Origin: Phragmites australis | Taxonomy: Eukaryota > Streptophyta > Magnoliopsida > Poales > Poaceae | Assembly (NCBI RefSeq): GCF_958298935.1 | Contig: NC_084922.1 | Location: 45,357,958 to 45,421,957, forward strand | DNA: 64,000 bases | Direction of reading: 5' to 3' | Part shown: positions 47,690-58,826 of the stretch, in pieces | Layout of the letters: every line of letters starts with the position of its first letter | Numbering within the stretch: the stretch's first letter is position 1 | Translations under genes and position numbers: made by a program | Notes under the pieces: generated by a model | The model's input: the letters and a program-made list of their open reading frames with translations, nothing else | Told to the model about the DNA's origin: nothing | Databases searched by the model: none

Positions 47690-48820
47690 TTACATGTGTT
47701 CCATACAACTAAAGCTGGAGGTATTACTTTATAAATTGTTTGAATCGCAGGTTGACCGCAGCTGGGTTGGTACCATTTGCGAGACTGGTGGTGCCAACTC
47801 GGGATGGTTCTCCCTGGTTCCCGATCAATGCGTCACTAATCACCGCGAGGGTCGACCGCTGGAGGCTGGAGACGCACATGTTTTACCTTCCAATTGGTGA
47901 GATGGGCACCGACGCTACTGGACATCTCCATGCTTCTTGGCTTGCCCATATCGTGGTCAGTGGTTGAGCCAGTCACGGTGGAGGCGGGATGGAAGGCGGA
48001 GCTACTGGAGCGGTTTGACGATGTCTTGCAAGGGAACCTAGAGTAGCTGCCCTTTACTAGGAAGCATGGTCCCACTAAGGCTTGGCTTGAGTAGTTCCAC
48101 ACCACGCGCATGGCCCCGAACGCAGACGTCTAGAGAATTCGTAGGAACCTAGAGGCCTACTTGTTGTGGTTGTTCAGTTGGGTGATGTTCACCAGTACCC
48201 ACGGTGGCTCGATCAACAAGCACATGATCCACTACACGAGGGAGATCATAGACAATTCTTTAGAGGCGGTCCCGCAATATAGCTGGGGTTTTGTTGTCTT
48301 GGCAGCGATGTACCACAACCTCTGTGATGCGTGTGTACGGACCACAACAGCGAGTGTCATCATTGAGTGCTCACTCATATTGATGATGTGGTTGTTCGAG
48401 CGGTTCAACATCGGTCGACCCCACCTGTCGTCATTCGTGCCTTACGGAGCAGAGTTCTACCATTTGGCAGAGTTTAGCATGCCTAATCTAGAGGATGGAT
48501 CGACGATGGGCTCTCTTTGGTGCATGCGAGATGTAAGTATTTCAAATTGTGTTTTAGCTGCAAATATATTTTTGAACTATTTATTTATTTATATTGACGT
48601 GTTGTTTGTATGCAATCGAGGTGGATTTCTGGTACTATGTGCAGCATCATAACTGGGCCGAGCTTAGCAACGGTATATGTTTTCGCCTCTTACAATTATC
48701 GTTCGCAATGATAGATGCTCAGTGGGAGGACACAGGTGCGTATGTATTATCTACTTCTCGTTCAACGGATGACAGGGGGTATCAGCAGGCTTTTGGCGAG
48801 AGTCTGAATGCCTAGTTTGC
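47690..48820 (+). pseudogene. Plant-mobile-domain (PMD, MAIN-like) gene, degraded
   Basis: The reading frame contains GLVPFARLVVPTRDGSPW, VDRWRLETHMFYLPIGEM, then after a one-base insertion near 47905 PTLLDISMLLGLPI, followed by WLFSWVMFTSTHG and YSWGFVVLAAMYHNLCDAC. This is the order of the plant mobile domain found in MAIN-like proteins and in many MULE and gypsy elements. Three in-frame stops lie between about 48040 and 48135. Lying between mudrA and the right terminal repeat, it is cargo of the same MULE. PMD proteins in Arabidopsis act in transposon silencing and meristem maintenance; this copy is dead. Confidence 0.8.
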
Positions 48821-49619
48821 GGACCCTCCTGTCACTCAGGGCTTGTCTCGGTGGGTTGATGCCTCGCCGCTTACGCAACCTACTCAGGAGGAGGTGGCCA
48901 CCCCGGACGATGTGGCGTGCCCAAGACATCCATCAGACCACTTGATGTTCATCGCATCAAATACGTCGTCGAGCGAGAGGAGGGCCCAACAAACATCCAC
49001 TGGACCACTTGATGTATTCATCGTAATAGATACGTTTCCAAGCAAGAGTAGGGCCCAATAAACGAGCCAGAGGACGTGTTTAGACTCGTACTCCATGCTA
49101 TTATTAAGCTTGTACTCTGCGCTACTATTTTACTTTTACTCAATTCTATTATTTATATTATGTGGTTGTCGTATCATATAGGATGTTTATGTCGCTTCTA
49201 TGTTATCAGCTATGTTTTTATTACATGTGTTCTCGTTACATCCCAAAGCATAGCATCGTGGAATTGTATCCGCTTTCAAACCATATTAGCGTGCTCTCTT
49301 ATCAAGCAATAAATCGTTCATTTGAAACTTTCCAAATAAAAACCCTTCGCGCTTAAACCCTACTACTATTATGCTTGCAACCACAATATAACGTTACATG
49401 ACGAGATACAATTTATTCAATTACAAATAACACGGTACAAAGAAATATAACATAATACTAAGGCAACACATCGAGCATTGTTTCCCTTTCCCACCTCTAG
49501 CAGCCATTGTTTCGTTGTGCCTATGGTTCGAACTATACGAACCATTTTATAGATTACCGTTAAGCTTTACTTACGATGCTTATCGTAACGTTTAACCCTA
49601 ATCCAACAATTTAAGAGAT

Positions 49620-49790
49620 AACCTTTTTAGATGTAGGTTTTTTCATAACTTGATGTCTTTTCAGAAGTAGTCTTTTCAGACGTAACCTTTTCAGAAGTAG
49701 TATTTTTCAATGTAGCCTTTTCAGAATTAGTCTTTTCAGACATAGTCTTTTTAGATGTAGGCTTTTCAGACTTTGGTTTCAAGCGAAATC
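49620..49790. repeat. 15-bp tandem repeat (ttttcagaagtagtc-type)
   Basis: At least seven units of about 15 bp (ttttcagaagtagtc, ttttcagacgtaacc, ttttcagaattagtc and variants) run in series. On the minus strand they encode a repeated five-residue unit of the form T-S-E-K-T. It lies inside the MULE, next to the GRF segment. Confidence 0.85.
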
Positions 49791-49819
49791 TCCATGGACT
49801 CATTACATGAACCAGCATT

Positions 49820-50460
49820 GATTTTCTGTGTAAATAGCAGCCCAGGAGGGAACTTGTCCCAACAAACTAAAGGCTATCCTCTTACAAAAATAGCCTATCA
49901 TCCTTGTCTGAAGAAGTCAATGGCAGATCTTTTGCCTGCTGGGGTTGAAGTTCCGATGTGCTGGTGTAGAGACCTATATAGGGTTAGGAAGTCCAACGAT
50001 TTCTCAAACACCTATGGCAGGAAGTTCTTCATGTGCTGCAACTACTACTATGGTGGCTACCGTATCCAAGCACTCAAATATTGCAAAACTAAATCACAAC
50101 TATATGTCGATTACCACTTATGACTTTTCTTCTTTGGTAGTCTCAGCCTCTCTGCCACCACTATGCAACTTCATAAAGTGGATCAATACTGAGCAGAGTC
50201 AAAAGGATGTGTTCCTCCTACACAACCAACATCGGGCGGCATAGAAACAATTCCATGAAATAGAAGTCGATAAGAGGAGTGAGGCGCTAGGAAACGCCTA
50301 TAGGAGGAAGAACAGAAGAGGAGAGAGGAGCATAACTACCTCAAAGCGGAGGCGCGTGAGACAGATAGGGAGCGGAAGCACGAGAGGGCACGTCGGGCTC
50401 GTGAAGCTAGACCTGATGCGGCGAGGAAGGAAAAGTACCCACGTAACGCTCAGTAAAGCA
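49820..50460 (+). pseudogene. GRF-type zinc-finger gene fragment
   Basis: The frame contains LPAGVEVPMCWCRDLYRVR, DFSNTYGRKFFMCCNYYYGG and, after a frameshift, SASLPPLCNFIKWINTEQS. The C-x-C...C pattern followed by CNFIKWIN fits the GRF zinc finger often found in grass transposon-linked proteins. A charged, probably coiled-coil tail (EEEERREEHNYLK-like, then ARREREARRAREARP-like phrases) can be read through shifts to about 50455. It is the third cargo gene of the MULE. Confidence 0.6.
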
Positions 50461-51084
50461 TCAGTAGTAATCGGTTAGTTTCAATTCCCTGAGGCATGTT
50501 AGGTTTAGAATCGGCACACGTCTAGGTTACTTTCATAATTATACCGTACATATCAATGTCGTCATTAGTTTCTGTACGTGGCTTCTTTAAATTTTCGAAG
50601 GCATATTAGGTTTATCATTTGTACATGTTTATGATGGAATAAAAATGTATTGAATATGTCACTATCACTATTAGAGTCGGTGTATAGCCTGTGGTGCTTC
50701 GCACATGTTAACATTTCAATATTACAAGCGCACTTTAACATATTTTAATTTGTCTATTATTTTTCCATTTTTCTAATAAAATAATAGTATTAAAAATAAA
50801 AATTCAAATAAAAATGGTAAATGTATTGTCACCAATCCATATGACGACATGAACTGTCATATCGCCATATGGATTGGCGCCAGAGCCGTATAATTTGGTG
50901 ACTTGTAATTATCGGCAAGCGGTACAATGACATGTGACTTCGCCGACTGGCCTGGGGACAATACAATATTCTTGTGATTTTATGAATTTGGTTATTTTGT
51001 AATTTTTTAAGAAAATAATATTATTAAAAAAATCTCTGCATTTACGATAGAGTATCCCGTTTTCACAAAAAAAAAAAATTAATG

Positions 51085-54000
51085 GGCAGAGAACATAGGG
51101 AATCAGGAAGTGAGCTGCACGCAAGAAGAGGGACATGGTAGTTTTCCTTTGGCGAATGATTCTTTGTCGTCCAACAATGGCAGATTACAAGAGCGAAAAC
51201 GAGACATCGTAGAGACGTAGTCTGTCTTCTAAAATTTTCTTGTGCCCTTTTTGTGTTGACATGACCCACCAATTGGAAATTCACTTTCCGTTGCCGGGAT
51301 ATGGATAATGCAAACGCTTCCACGGCTTATGTCGGGTATACCGGACAAGGGAGGTGTTGATCCGTATTTTCTATATATGTATATCAATCAGGACTAAGAA
51401 CATTTAGATTTATTCAATTTTAGATCTTTCGTAAGATAATAACCTTACATCTTAAGTATTATCTTATGAATTAGATAAATTTATTATAGAATGTCTTCAC
51501 TTTGTTTACAAACACGGTCTTAACCTCTTTATATACCAGAGAAAAAATACATAAACAAACGGATCGTGTCGAATCATACGACAAATTTGCGCATAACAAA
51601 GCTAACTACTTCTAGCACATCATGATATTAGATAGGCATACATATCCTGCTCTAGTTGTCCTGTCCATCCTGTAATATCATCGAACGTCGTCACGATCAC
51701 CTGTCAGATCATTCCGCGATATTAAATGATACATAATGTGTTACTGTAATTCCACACCACCTCACGAACATGCCACGTGAAAAGTAAGTGCACAAGAACA
51801 AGAAAAACACTTGAGTATGCAATAATAAATAAGACTTAAATGGATAGATAAATAACTACTCTGCGAGGGCGGATCGTAGAACCAACGGATGGCTAGTTGT
51901 AGGACCTCACTCTAGTCACATGGTGTGGTTATAGTCTTAGTAATACTTGTTGTATACTAACACCAACACGAGACCTATCATATAGATACCCCTTATCTAT
52001 TACACTGATAATTTCAATCTTTTTTTACCCACTTGACACTTGAGTGGAAAAATAGATATATAATGGTACCTGCTATATATGTTGTTCATGCTACTACGAA
52101 ATTCTCACCTCCGAACTGCAAAGCAACAACCCTGGAAAGGTCAAGGGTTTCAACTTTCAGATCAACCTTGTCTCATATTATATGGAACAAGCCGCACCAT
52201 TAGTTAATGTATTTCTCGCTTCAGCTATGAGAAAAAAGAAATCGATATTCCAAGAGGATGGCTACCACAAGGTTCTCACCATAGCAGCCAATGGATTGCT
52301 TTAGAATGGAGAACAGACCAGGGTGGAACAGAACTTAAGCATTTCTCACAGAAAATTAATAAAAAAGATTCTTCTGACAACATATCAAAAACCATAATAG
52401 GCCTCCCGAGATTTTGTCAAACCAGACCAACCCAACCAAATCCAGCATTTATTTAATATTGCAAGTTGTGAAACAAAAAAAATTGTGGATAGCAAGTGAA
52501 CCTGCATCAGTAGTGAAGAACATGTAATCGGCAGGCCAAATCGGGCCCATAGATTCGATATGATCTGCCATGGAAGTATGGAACATGTTCGGCTATAAAG
52601 AATTGTAAAACGAAAACACAAATGGAATAACACAAAATGCTGGTCTTAGATTTTATAAGAACCCCAGCTTGGATAACTAGGATTAGGCGGTGATGCTGCC
52701 ATGTGAACTAATTATCATTTTATCATGGAATCTCTTGGAGCAGAATGTCAAGGTAAAAAGGTGACACGGTGAATGCGAAATTTTCCAAGAGAATCAATCA
52801 TACTTTACCGTGAAGTCGTCAACTTACAATTTTTTTTAAAAAAAAACTTTACAGTACCTCTGAAAGAATTTTGATTCAAAATTAGTCACAAGAATGTGAC
52901 CAGAAGGGTCTTGGTATGATGTGGCATAGGCATGAGCCAATAAATCTCAACCATGAGCATTTCATGCAAGTTGAAATAACAGAAAGGGGGAGGATTTTCT
53001 TCCAGAAAAAGGAGCGCACTCAGTTCTGCAGCCTGTGCTGTCGTGCATATGGGCAAATGCAAGCATCTGTAAAGAGGACAATACAAGCTTTCTTTAATCA
53101 TGTGCAACGGAGATGCACCCGGACTGACATTTACATCAGACGGCCCACATGAAGTAGAATAAGAAGCAACTCTGCAAGATGCATAACATAAAAAAAGAAA
53201 GTTATACTTCTAGTCAACTGATTGGAATATTAAGGGAGCTTAATATTGCACGCGAAAGAGTGTAACAAAACAGACTAACATTGTTCTTGAAGTGTGTTGT
53301 GATAGACACTAACAACAGTACTACTAGACCTATAAGTACAACAAAACTTGTAGCTAAAACTCATATTTCATTTAAAATGGTAAAAGACATAAGGAGTCAA
53401 ATAATTACTATCTAGTCAAACTCGTGAAGCAAATGCCAGAAGCCCAGAACTGGCATGGAATAGTTCATTCTAGGAGCTGCTAGATGTCAGGCACATAGTT
53501 CATATGTGAAACGTATAAACAGTTGACAAGCAGACTGTAAATTGTAATAGGAACTGTAACCTAGGCCACCGATGAGAGAAGAGGTTTGAACTAAGAAGAA
53601 AAAATGGTTTGTCTGAACCATTGTCTTGTAGAACCAGTGTTACCGCAACATGCCATCAAGAAAGATAGATGGAATCAAATATAAGCTATGGCATATAATG
53701 GTGGCTGCCCACAAAAGTCCAACATAAGCAAAGTACTTTCTGAACCTGAATTCCCTAAAACCATCAAATGATCAAATACCCAGCCTCTCTCCTTCGTTTA
53801 TTCTGTAAATGTGCAATATCGCCGCTTGCTAGCTGCTACTCTTCCGTATTAAATTACACCAAAATTCCCAAGATCCTGGATTTGAATCGATTATTGTGAA
53901 AATGTTTGTTTTTGCCACTAAATTTATTGCGCACACAAAGTACCAAGACTGAGCTTACAGGACGAACATTAAACCCAAAACGAACCATTTCTAAAAGGTT

Positions 54001-54130
54001 AGTAACAGGAGGGCATGCAGAAACTGCAAATGTAATAAGACCATGCTGAAAAAGTTTTGAAGCCACAAAAAGGAAAAGGTTACCTGATGGCACAGCTTGA
54101 ACTGAACTAGGACAAGGTCGCCCAGTGAAC
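51085..54130. other. Intergenic region downstream of the F-box gene
   Basis: No supported gene over about 3 kb. The part after about 53800 is probably the 3'UTR of the minus-strand F-box gene. Open frames such as 52916-53152 show no domain. No clear repeat structure was seen. Confidence 0.4.
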
Positions 54131-54140
54131 CTAGTAGATG

Positions 54141-55394
54141 TCACTCATACTCAAATTGTACATCAACATGCACATACTTCCTCATGAGACAGACTATAAA
54201 TGAGGTGAAGCTTGCTAACATCTGGCACTCATCTCGTGTTTTTGCCTCAGAAAGAACACCATGAATAACAAGTTTTTTGAGATTTGGACACCTTTTGATC
54301 ATACCAAACACCCAGGGTCCGAAGTGCTCACTTATTACTGTCCAACCAAGTTCCAGAACTGAAACATTCTCCAGTGGCGATGATCTGTGCAGGCTGTAGT
54401 GGAGTAACCCATCTCGTAATTCATAACTCAGTGCAAGATGCCTAAGAAGAGGAAATGAAACAGATATAGTTTCTGAGTCCACAATCTCATCCTCGTCGTC
54501 AAACACAGCACCCCAAAACCGTAGCATTCGCAAGTTGGATGCTCTGGATATCATACTATATAACTTTGGCCAGACTATAGTGAAGTTGCTTACGTCTACT
54601 ACCTCTAGATGATCAGTACTGTCTCCAATATCCAAATGTGTAACACTGACATCATCGATCTTAAGATGCTTAAGTATTCCTTTCCCGATAAGCTCGAACA
54701 AATCAAGGTTCAAAGCATTCAGGTGCAGAACCTCCAAGTTATCAGCATCAAGTATGATTTTGTCTACACCTACTGAATTTGCAAAGAGGCTCTTCAATGT
54801 ATGGCTTGTGAGCTCTATTGTAGACTGTGGATCTGAAGTGACAATCTCAAGGACATCAAGTGCTAGTAACTCTATCTTTGGGCAAGCAGCAACTAAAAGG
54901 CTCAAATCCAAGGCTGAAATGCTGACATGCCTCAAGGAAAGGGATTTCAGACAGGTGAACCTCTGACAGCTTGGTTCAACACCTGTGATTGTGTTATGGT
55001 CCAAATCTAACACTTCGAGCTTCTGCCTACCACACTTTTCCAGAATGTGCACATTAGGGATCGTCCTGACATTGTAAGACAAGCTCCGGAGTGTCTCCCT
55101 GGTATACATGAGCCATGCAATCACAGGTGCTGCGGAGAACTCATGGGTGTTATCGATATGAATTGAAAGGCATTGCAGCCCCATAGTCTGAAATATAGTC
55201 TGTGTGATGACAATCTCCAGCTGGCGTGTAGTCATGTCCCGAGGAAAGTCGTCGGAATTGAAGGACAACAAACGGAGGTGCCTCCTGCAGGCATCCCGCC
55301 ACTTACGACATACCGCAGAGGCGACCATGACATTGCATGCAGCACCAAGATGGGAAAGAATGTTGCCAATCACTTCGACAGGGAGGTGCTCCAT
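54141..55394 (-). CDS. F-box/LRR-repeat protein, At1g67190-like
   Basis: Substrate-recognition subunit of an SCF ubiquitin ligase; its target is unknown. A single coding exon gives 417 residues, the usual length of this conserved family. The F-box is at residues 1-45 (MEHLPVEVIGNILSHLG, then VCRKWRDACRRHL). Leucine-rich repeats follow, with family phrases TQTIFQTMGLQCLSI, APVIAWLMYTRETLR, CGRQKLEVLDLDHN, FELIGKGILKHLKIDDVSV, FDDEDEIVD, ENVSVLELGWTVI and the C-terminal KYVHVDVQFEYE. Agreement with the Arabidopsis protein runs along the whole length as I remember it. The start was taken at MEHLPVEV; an in-frame ATG lies three codons upstream. A 5'UTR intron is likely at 55549-56020 (donor GTCGGC, acceptor TTTTGCAG). 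Confidence 0.94.
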   Translation of the reverse strand: MEHLPVEVIGNILSHLGAACNVMVASAVCRKWRDACRRHLRLLSFNSDDFPRDMTTRQLEIVITQTIFQTMGLQCLSIHIDNTHEFSAAPVIAWLMYTRETLRSLSYNVRTIPNVHILEKCGRQKLEVLDLDHNTITGVEPSCQRFTCLKSLSLRHVSISALDLSLLVAACPKIELLALDVLEIVTSDPQSTIELTSHTLKSLFANSVGVDKIILDADNLEVLHLNALNLDLFELIGKGILKHLKIDDVSVTHLDIGDSTDHLEVVDVSNFTIVWPKLYSMISRASNLRMLRFWGAVFDDEDEIVDSETISVSFPLLRHLALSYELRDGLLHYSLHRSSPLENVSVLELGWTVISEHFGPWVFGMIKRCPNLKKLVIHGVLSEAKTRDECQMLASFTSFIVCLMRKYVHVDVQFEYE

Positions 55395-55548
55395 ATTTCG
55401 CACCCAAAGAAGGAACCACCCAACCCTATCAACTAAAATCTAATGAAGAGTTTTCTCCATCGCAACCAACGCAGTCTTGTAGCATGGAGTTACAAACATT
55501 TCAGATGCACATATCAATTGTAGGTTCAGACCTCATCACCTTCCTTCC

Positions 55549-56020
55549 CTGCAAAATGGCAATAATAATTAGCAAGTAACGCCAATGATATAGTAAAATC
55601 AGCATATAATTTCCAAAGACTTTGTCAAAGCTCAGGTTCAGCGACTGAGATACCAAAATTTCCGGTAACGCTATGATCCACCCAACTAATTTTGAACTAA
55701 CCAACACAATCAAAAGCAGACTTGGCTACCAATCGGCGGCTTCCCGGTGAGAAAAATCCTGGAGTGGAATTGGTCGGGAAATTAAATCCCTCTCAGTCCC
55801 CTTGGAAAATTGCCACTCCGAATCTAGATCGAGATCAGCTTATTTAGATGCAGAATTGAAAATTTATGATGCAATTCCTCAACTGGAACATCGAAAGGGG
55901 AGATAGTACGATTGGATCATGAAATTTCATCATACAATTCTTTAATTCGAACACGAATCCAATTTCCAACCCAAACAAACAAGTGAGGGACAAAAGGGGC
56001 AGGGGAGAGAGGGAGCCGAC
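55549..56020 (-). other. Probable 5'UTR intron of the F-box gene
   Basis: On the minus strand the sequence reads ATCAAG before GTCGGC at 56020 and ends CATTTTGCAG at 55549. The exon part that follows leads to the start codon without another strong open frame. The leader upstream (56021-56440) is GC-rich and probably holds the transcription start. Confidence 0.45.
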
Positions 56021-56460
56021 CTTGATCGGAATGGCGAGAGAAAGACGATGAGACCAGTGACGATAGCCGCGGCGTGCCCGAGAACTCGGGCTTTGGCTGC
56101 GCGCTATCGCCGGATCTGCGCATCACAAGCCGGTTCGTCGTGGCGGCACCTCAGATCGACTTCACCCAGCAACCCCTGTCCAAATCGTCGCGTCTTGCTC
56201 TACTCCGGCTGCCGCCCGAGGCGCCACCGTCTTCGTCTAAGGACCCGTGCGGTGGACGCGCCCGGGTGAAGGCCGGGCAGAGGCAGCGGTAGCAGCGCAG
56301 GTCGCGAGGACGGGAGACGCGGCGGGTGCGGCGCTGACTCTCAAGTCTCGAGGCCGAGACGTCGGACACGGCGCTGAATCGCGACCACTGCGGCGTCGCG
56401 GCGAGAGGATAGAGGCGATCGCCCGCCGCACACAAATTGGTTGAAGTTACAGACCTCCGG

Positions 56461-57555
56461 CGGTAACCGAAAATTTACGATAATCGCAGTTATCGGTCAG
56501 TTAAAAATTAAAAAAATTAGGAAAAATTTTATTTAATAAAATTTGAAATTTAAAAAAAATATTGATTTTAGCCGTTCGGTAGTTACCGAGTGGTTTTCTT
56601 GAATTTTTCGTATTGTCGGTAACCGTTCGGTTTTCTTAGTAATCGTTCGGTTTTCTTGATTTATTGGACGGTTTTCTCGATTTTTAATGAAGTTTAAAAA
56701 AAATTCAAAAATTATCTTAATCTTCTAAAATCAATAATTAATTCATCCGAGCTTCAAATCCAGTGAAACATATTTTGTTGGTTTCCTTGTGACATTATCT
56801 ACATGATAAAAGTATTTATACTCATAAAAAATTTCAAAATTTTCTGTGAAAAATTGTATTTGTTAAACCAAGTTAAATGCATAGTTTACTCTTTGCTAAT
56901 CCAAAAATCATGAAACTAATTTTGTTAGTTTTCTTACATGATCCTATGTCTTTTAAAAATACATGAACTCATGAATTAGTTATTGTAACATGCATGATTG
57001 TGTAAATGTGTTGCGACTAGATTAATTCATAACTGACCCATCACACCTCAAAAATTAGTGAAACCACTTTCATTAGCTTATTTATACTATGATTTACATA
57101 GGAAAAATAATAGTAGACATGAAAAAGTTAATTACAGTGTTGTTTCTTAACATATTCACTTTATGCTTGTGAACTTTGTAAAAACCATAGAGAAATTAAT
57201 AAAACTCTAAATAAAGTGAAATCAATTTTAAAGATTCTATTAAAATACGTTTTACACAAGAAAAATATGTGTTTGCATGTTACACTTTTTCTTAATATGA
57301 GTTAATAACTGAGCCGCACGCTTGAATTTTTTTCATTTTTTTAAAACTTACTCCCTTTAGAATATAATGTAAACGACATTATTTTTGAAAAAAAATTCGC
57401 AGAAGATATTAGAATTGTGTCTAGTTTTTTTAAGATTTTTTTTGATTTTTTTTTTATTTTTTTGAATTTGTTGAATTCAAATTCGGTTACCGTTCGGTTT
57501 CTAAAACCGGACCGGACCGAGAAGTTCGGTAACCGTGATTTTTGGACGGTTACCG
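56461..57555. mobile_element. Candidate inverted-repeat element with cggtaaccg ends
   Basis: Both outer ends read cggtaaccg in inverted orientation, followed inward by repeats of ggttaccgttcggtt-type sequence and then A/T-rich DNA. Many copies of accgttcggtttt occur near both ends (56570-56670 and 57480-57555). No protein is encoded. Target duplication not resolved, so the class is open. Confidence 0.5.
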
Positions 57556-58826
57556 ACGCATTTGTGAACCGTGCCGCACACCCGGGTAAAAGAAAAAAAT
57601 CAAGGGACGAGGCGTGGACCACAGTAAAGAGCAGATTGGGCCGAGAAGTTTCATCGTTTAAGCTCAGCCGATCGCGTGTCCGAGACGGGCCGGGACCGTC
57701 TCTAGGAATTTATATATATTCTTTTCAAATTTTTCAAGATTACATCTCCATTCCAAAAATAATAAATCTATCCTACTGTCGCCCGTTCAATGGCGACAAC
57801 AAAGTCTCACCCATTGAATATGCGACATCTTATAAGCCCCGGTTGGTAGCGTATTTGATAATCGGGTAGGAAGATATCGCGGACGAGACATTCATGGCTG
57901 TGACGCCACGCGATCCACTAAAAGATATTGCCCGCTGAGCGTGTGAGACCTTTTGAGTATTTAGGCCGGCCGCGTCGGCGCTGCCGACATCCGCACTTTT
58001 TTGACAAATTCAACCGAGAGAGAAGAGGGGAGGAGATGAGAGGAGAAGGGAGGGGAGGGAGATTTATAAGGCGAAGCCTTGCTGAAAAAAAAGGTAATTT
58101 TTTCCTATTTTTTTAACAAACCCGGTAGGATAACAATTAGTACTGGATTTTGACATAGGTTAGATGTTAGATCTACGTTTTGTTTTATGTACATGGTAGT
58201 ATAGCCACTAGAAGTAGGATAAAATATAGATCTAGGTTTAGAATTAGGGTTAGATATAGTTCAGCAATTAGATCATGTTTATACGTATTTAGACATATTT
58301 TAAGTATTAGATGTAGAATTTAAACATAATGTAGTCATAATTGATATGATAGACGTAAGATTTAGATGTGTTTGATATAGCAAATTGGAAATATGTTGTT
58401 GCAATATAGATTACAAGTTGGGCTACGCTTGTAATGAATTTTACATTGTAGATATAGTTTAACATGATTCTTTCTATTATGTTGCAATAATGTCATAGTT
58501 TTTGTCGATGGTTGCCAGGTATGACGGATATGTGACAGTTTAGAATTTATTACAGGGACAATGAAATCTTGTATGGTCTGGAATGGGTAGTACTGTCCGT
58601 ATTTAAGTCAATAGACAAAGGCATATCCAGACCACTGCAAAAAAGTGTCGAACACTTGTATGCCTGATTGATGCGGGGTTTCAAAGTAGACCTCGAGGTT
58701 CAAGATATAACCATTAGCATTATCAACACCGTTACAGAGAAGGTGTGTACTGGGAGGTGTTCCCGCTCTAAGTAGATGAATTATGGAAGAGGTACCTGCA
58801 TGATGTTGTGCATAGAGGTTAGCCTC

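Larger units (their letters stand above)
43600..51080 (+). mobile_element. Mutator-like element (MULE) carrying three gene remnants, about 7.5 kb
   Basis: The left region at about 43645-43760 and the complement of about 51020-50915 are near-identical in stretches: ttttcttagaaaattacaaaa against ttttcttaaaaaattacaaaa, aaattcataaaat, then ccaggccagtcgg and gtcacatgtca. These are terminal inverted repeats of over 100 bp, a MULE feature. Outer ends are A/T-rich, so the limits are good to about 30 bp and the 9-bp duplication is unresolved. The interior holds, in order on the plus strand, decayed mudrA-like, plant-mobile-domain and GRF-zinc-finger sequences. Confidence 0.8.
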
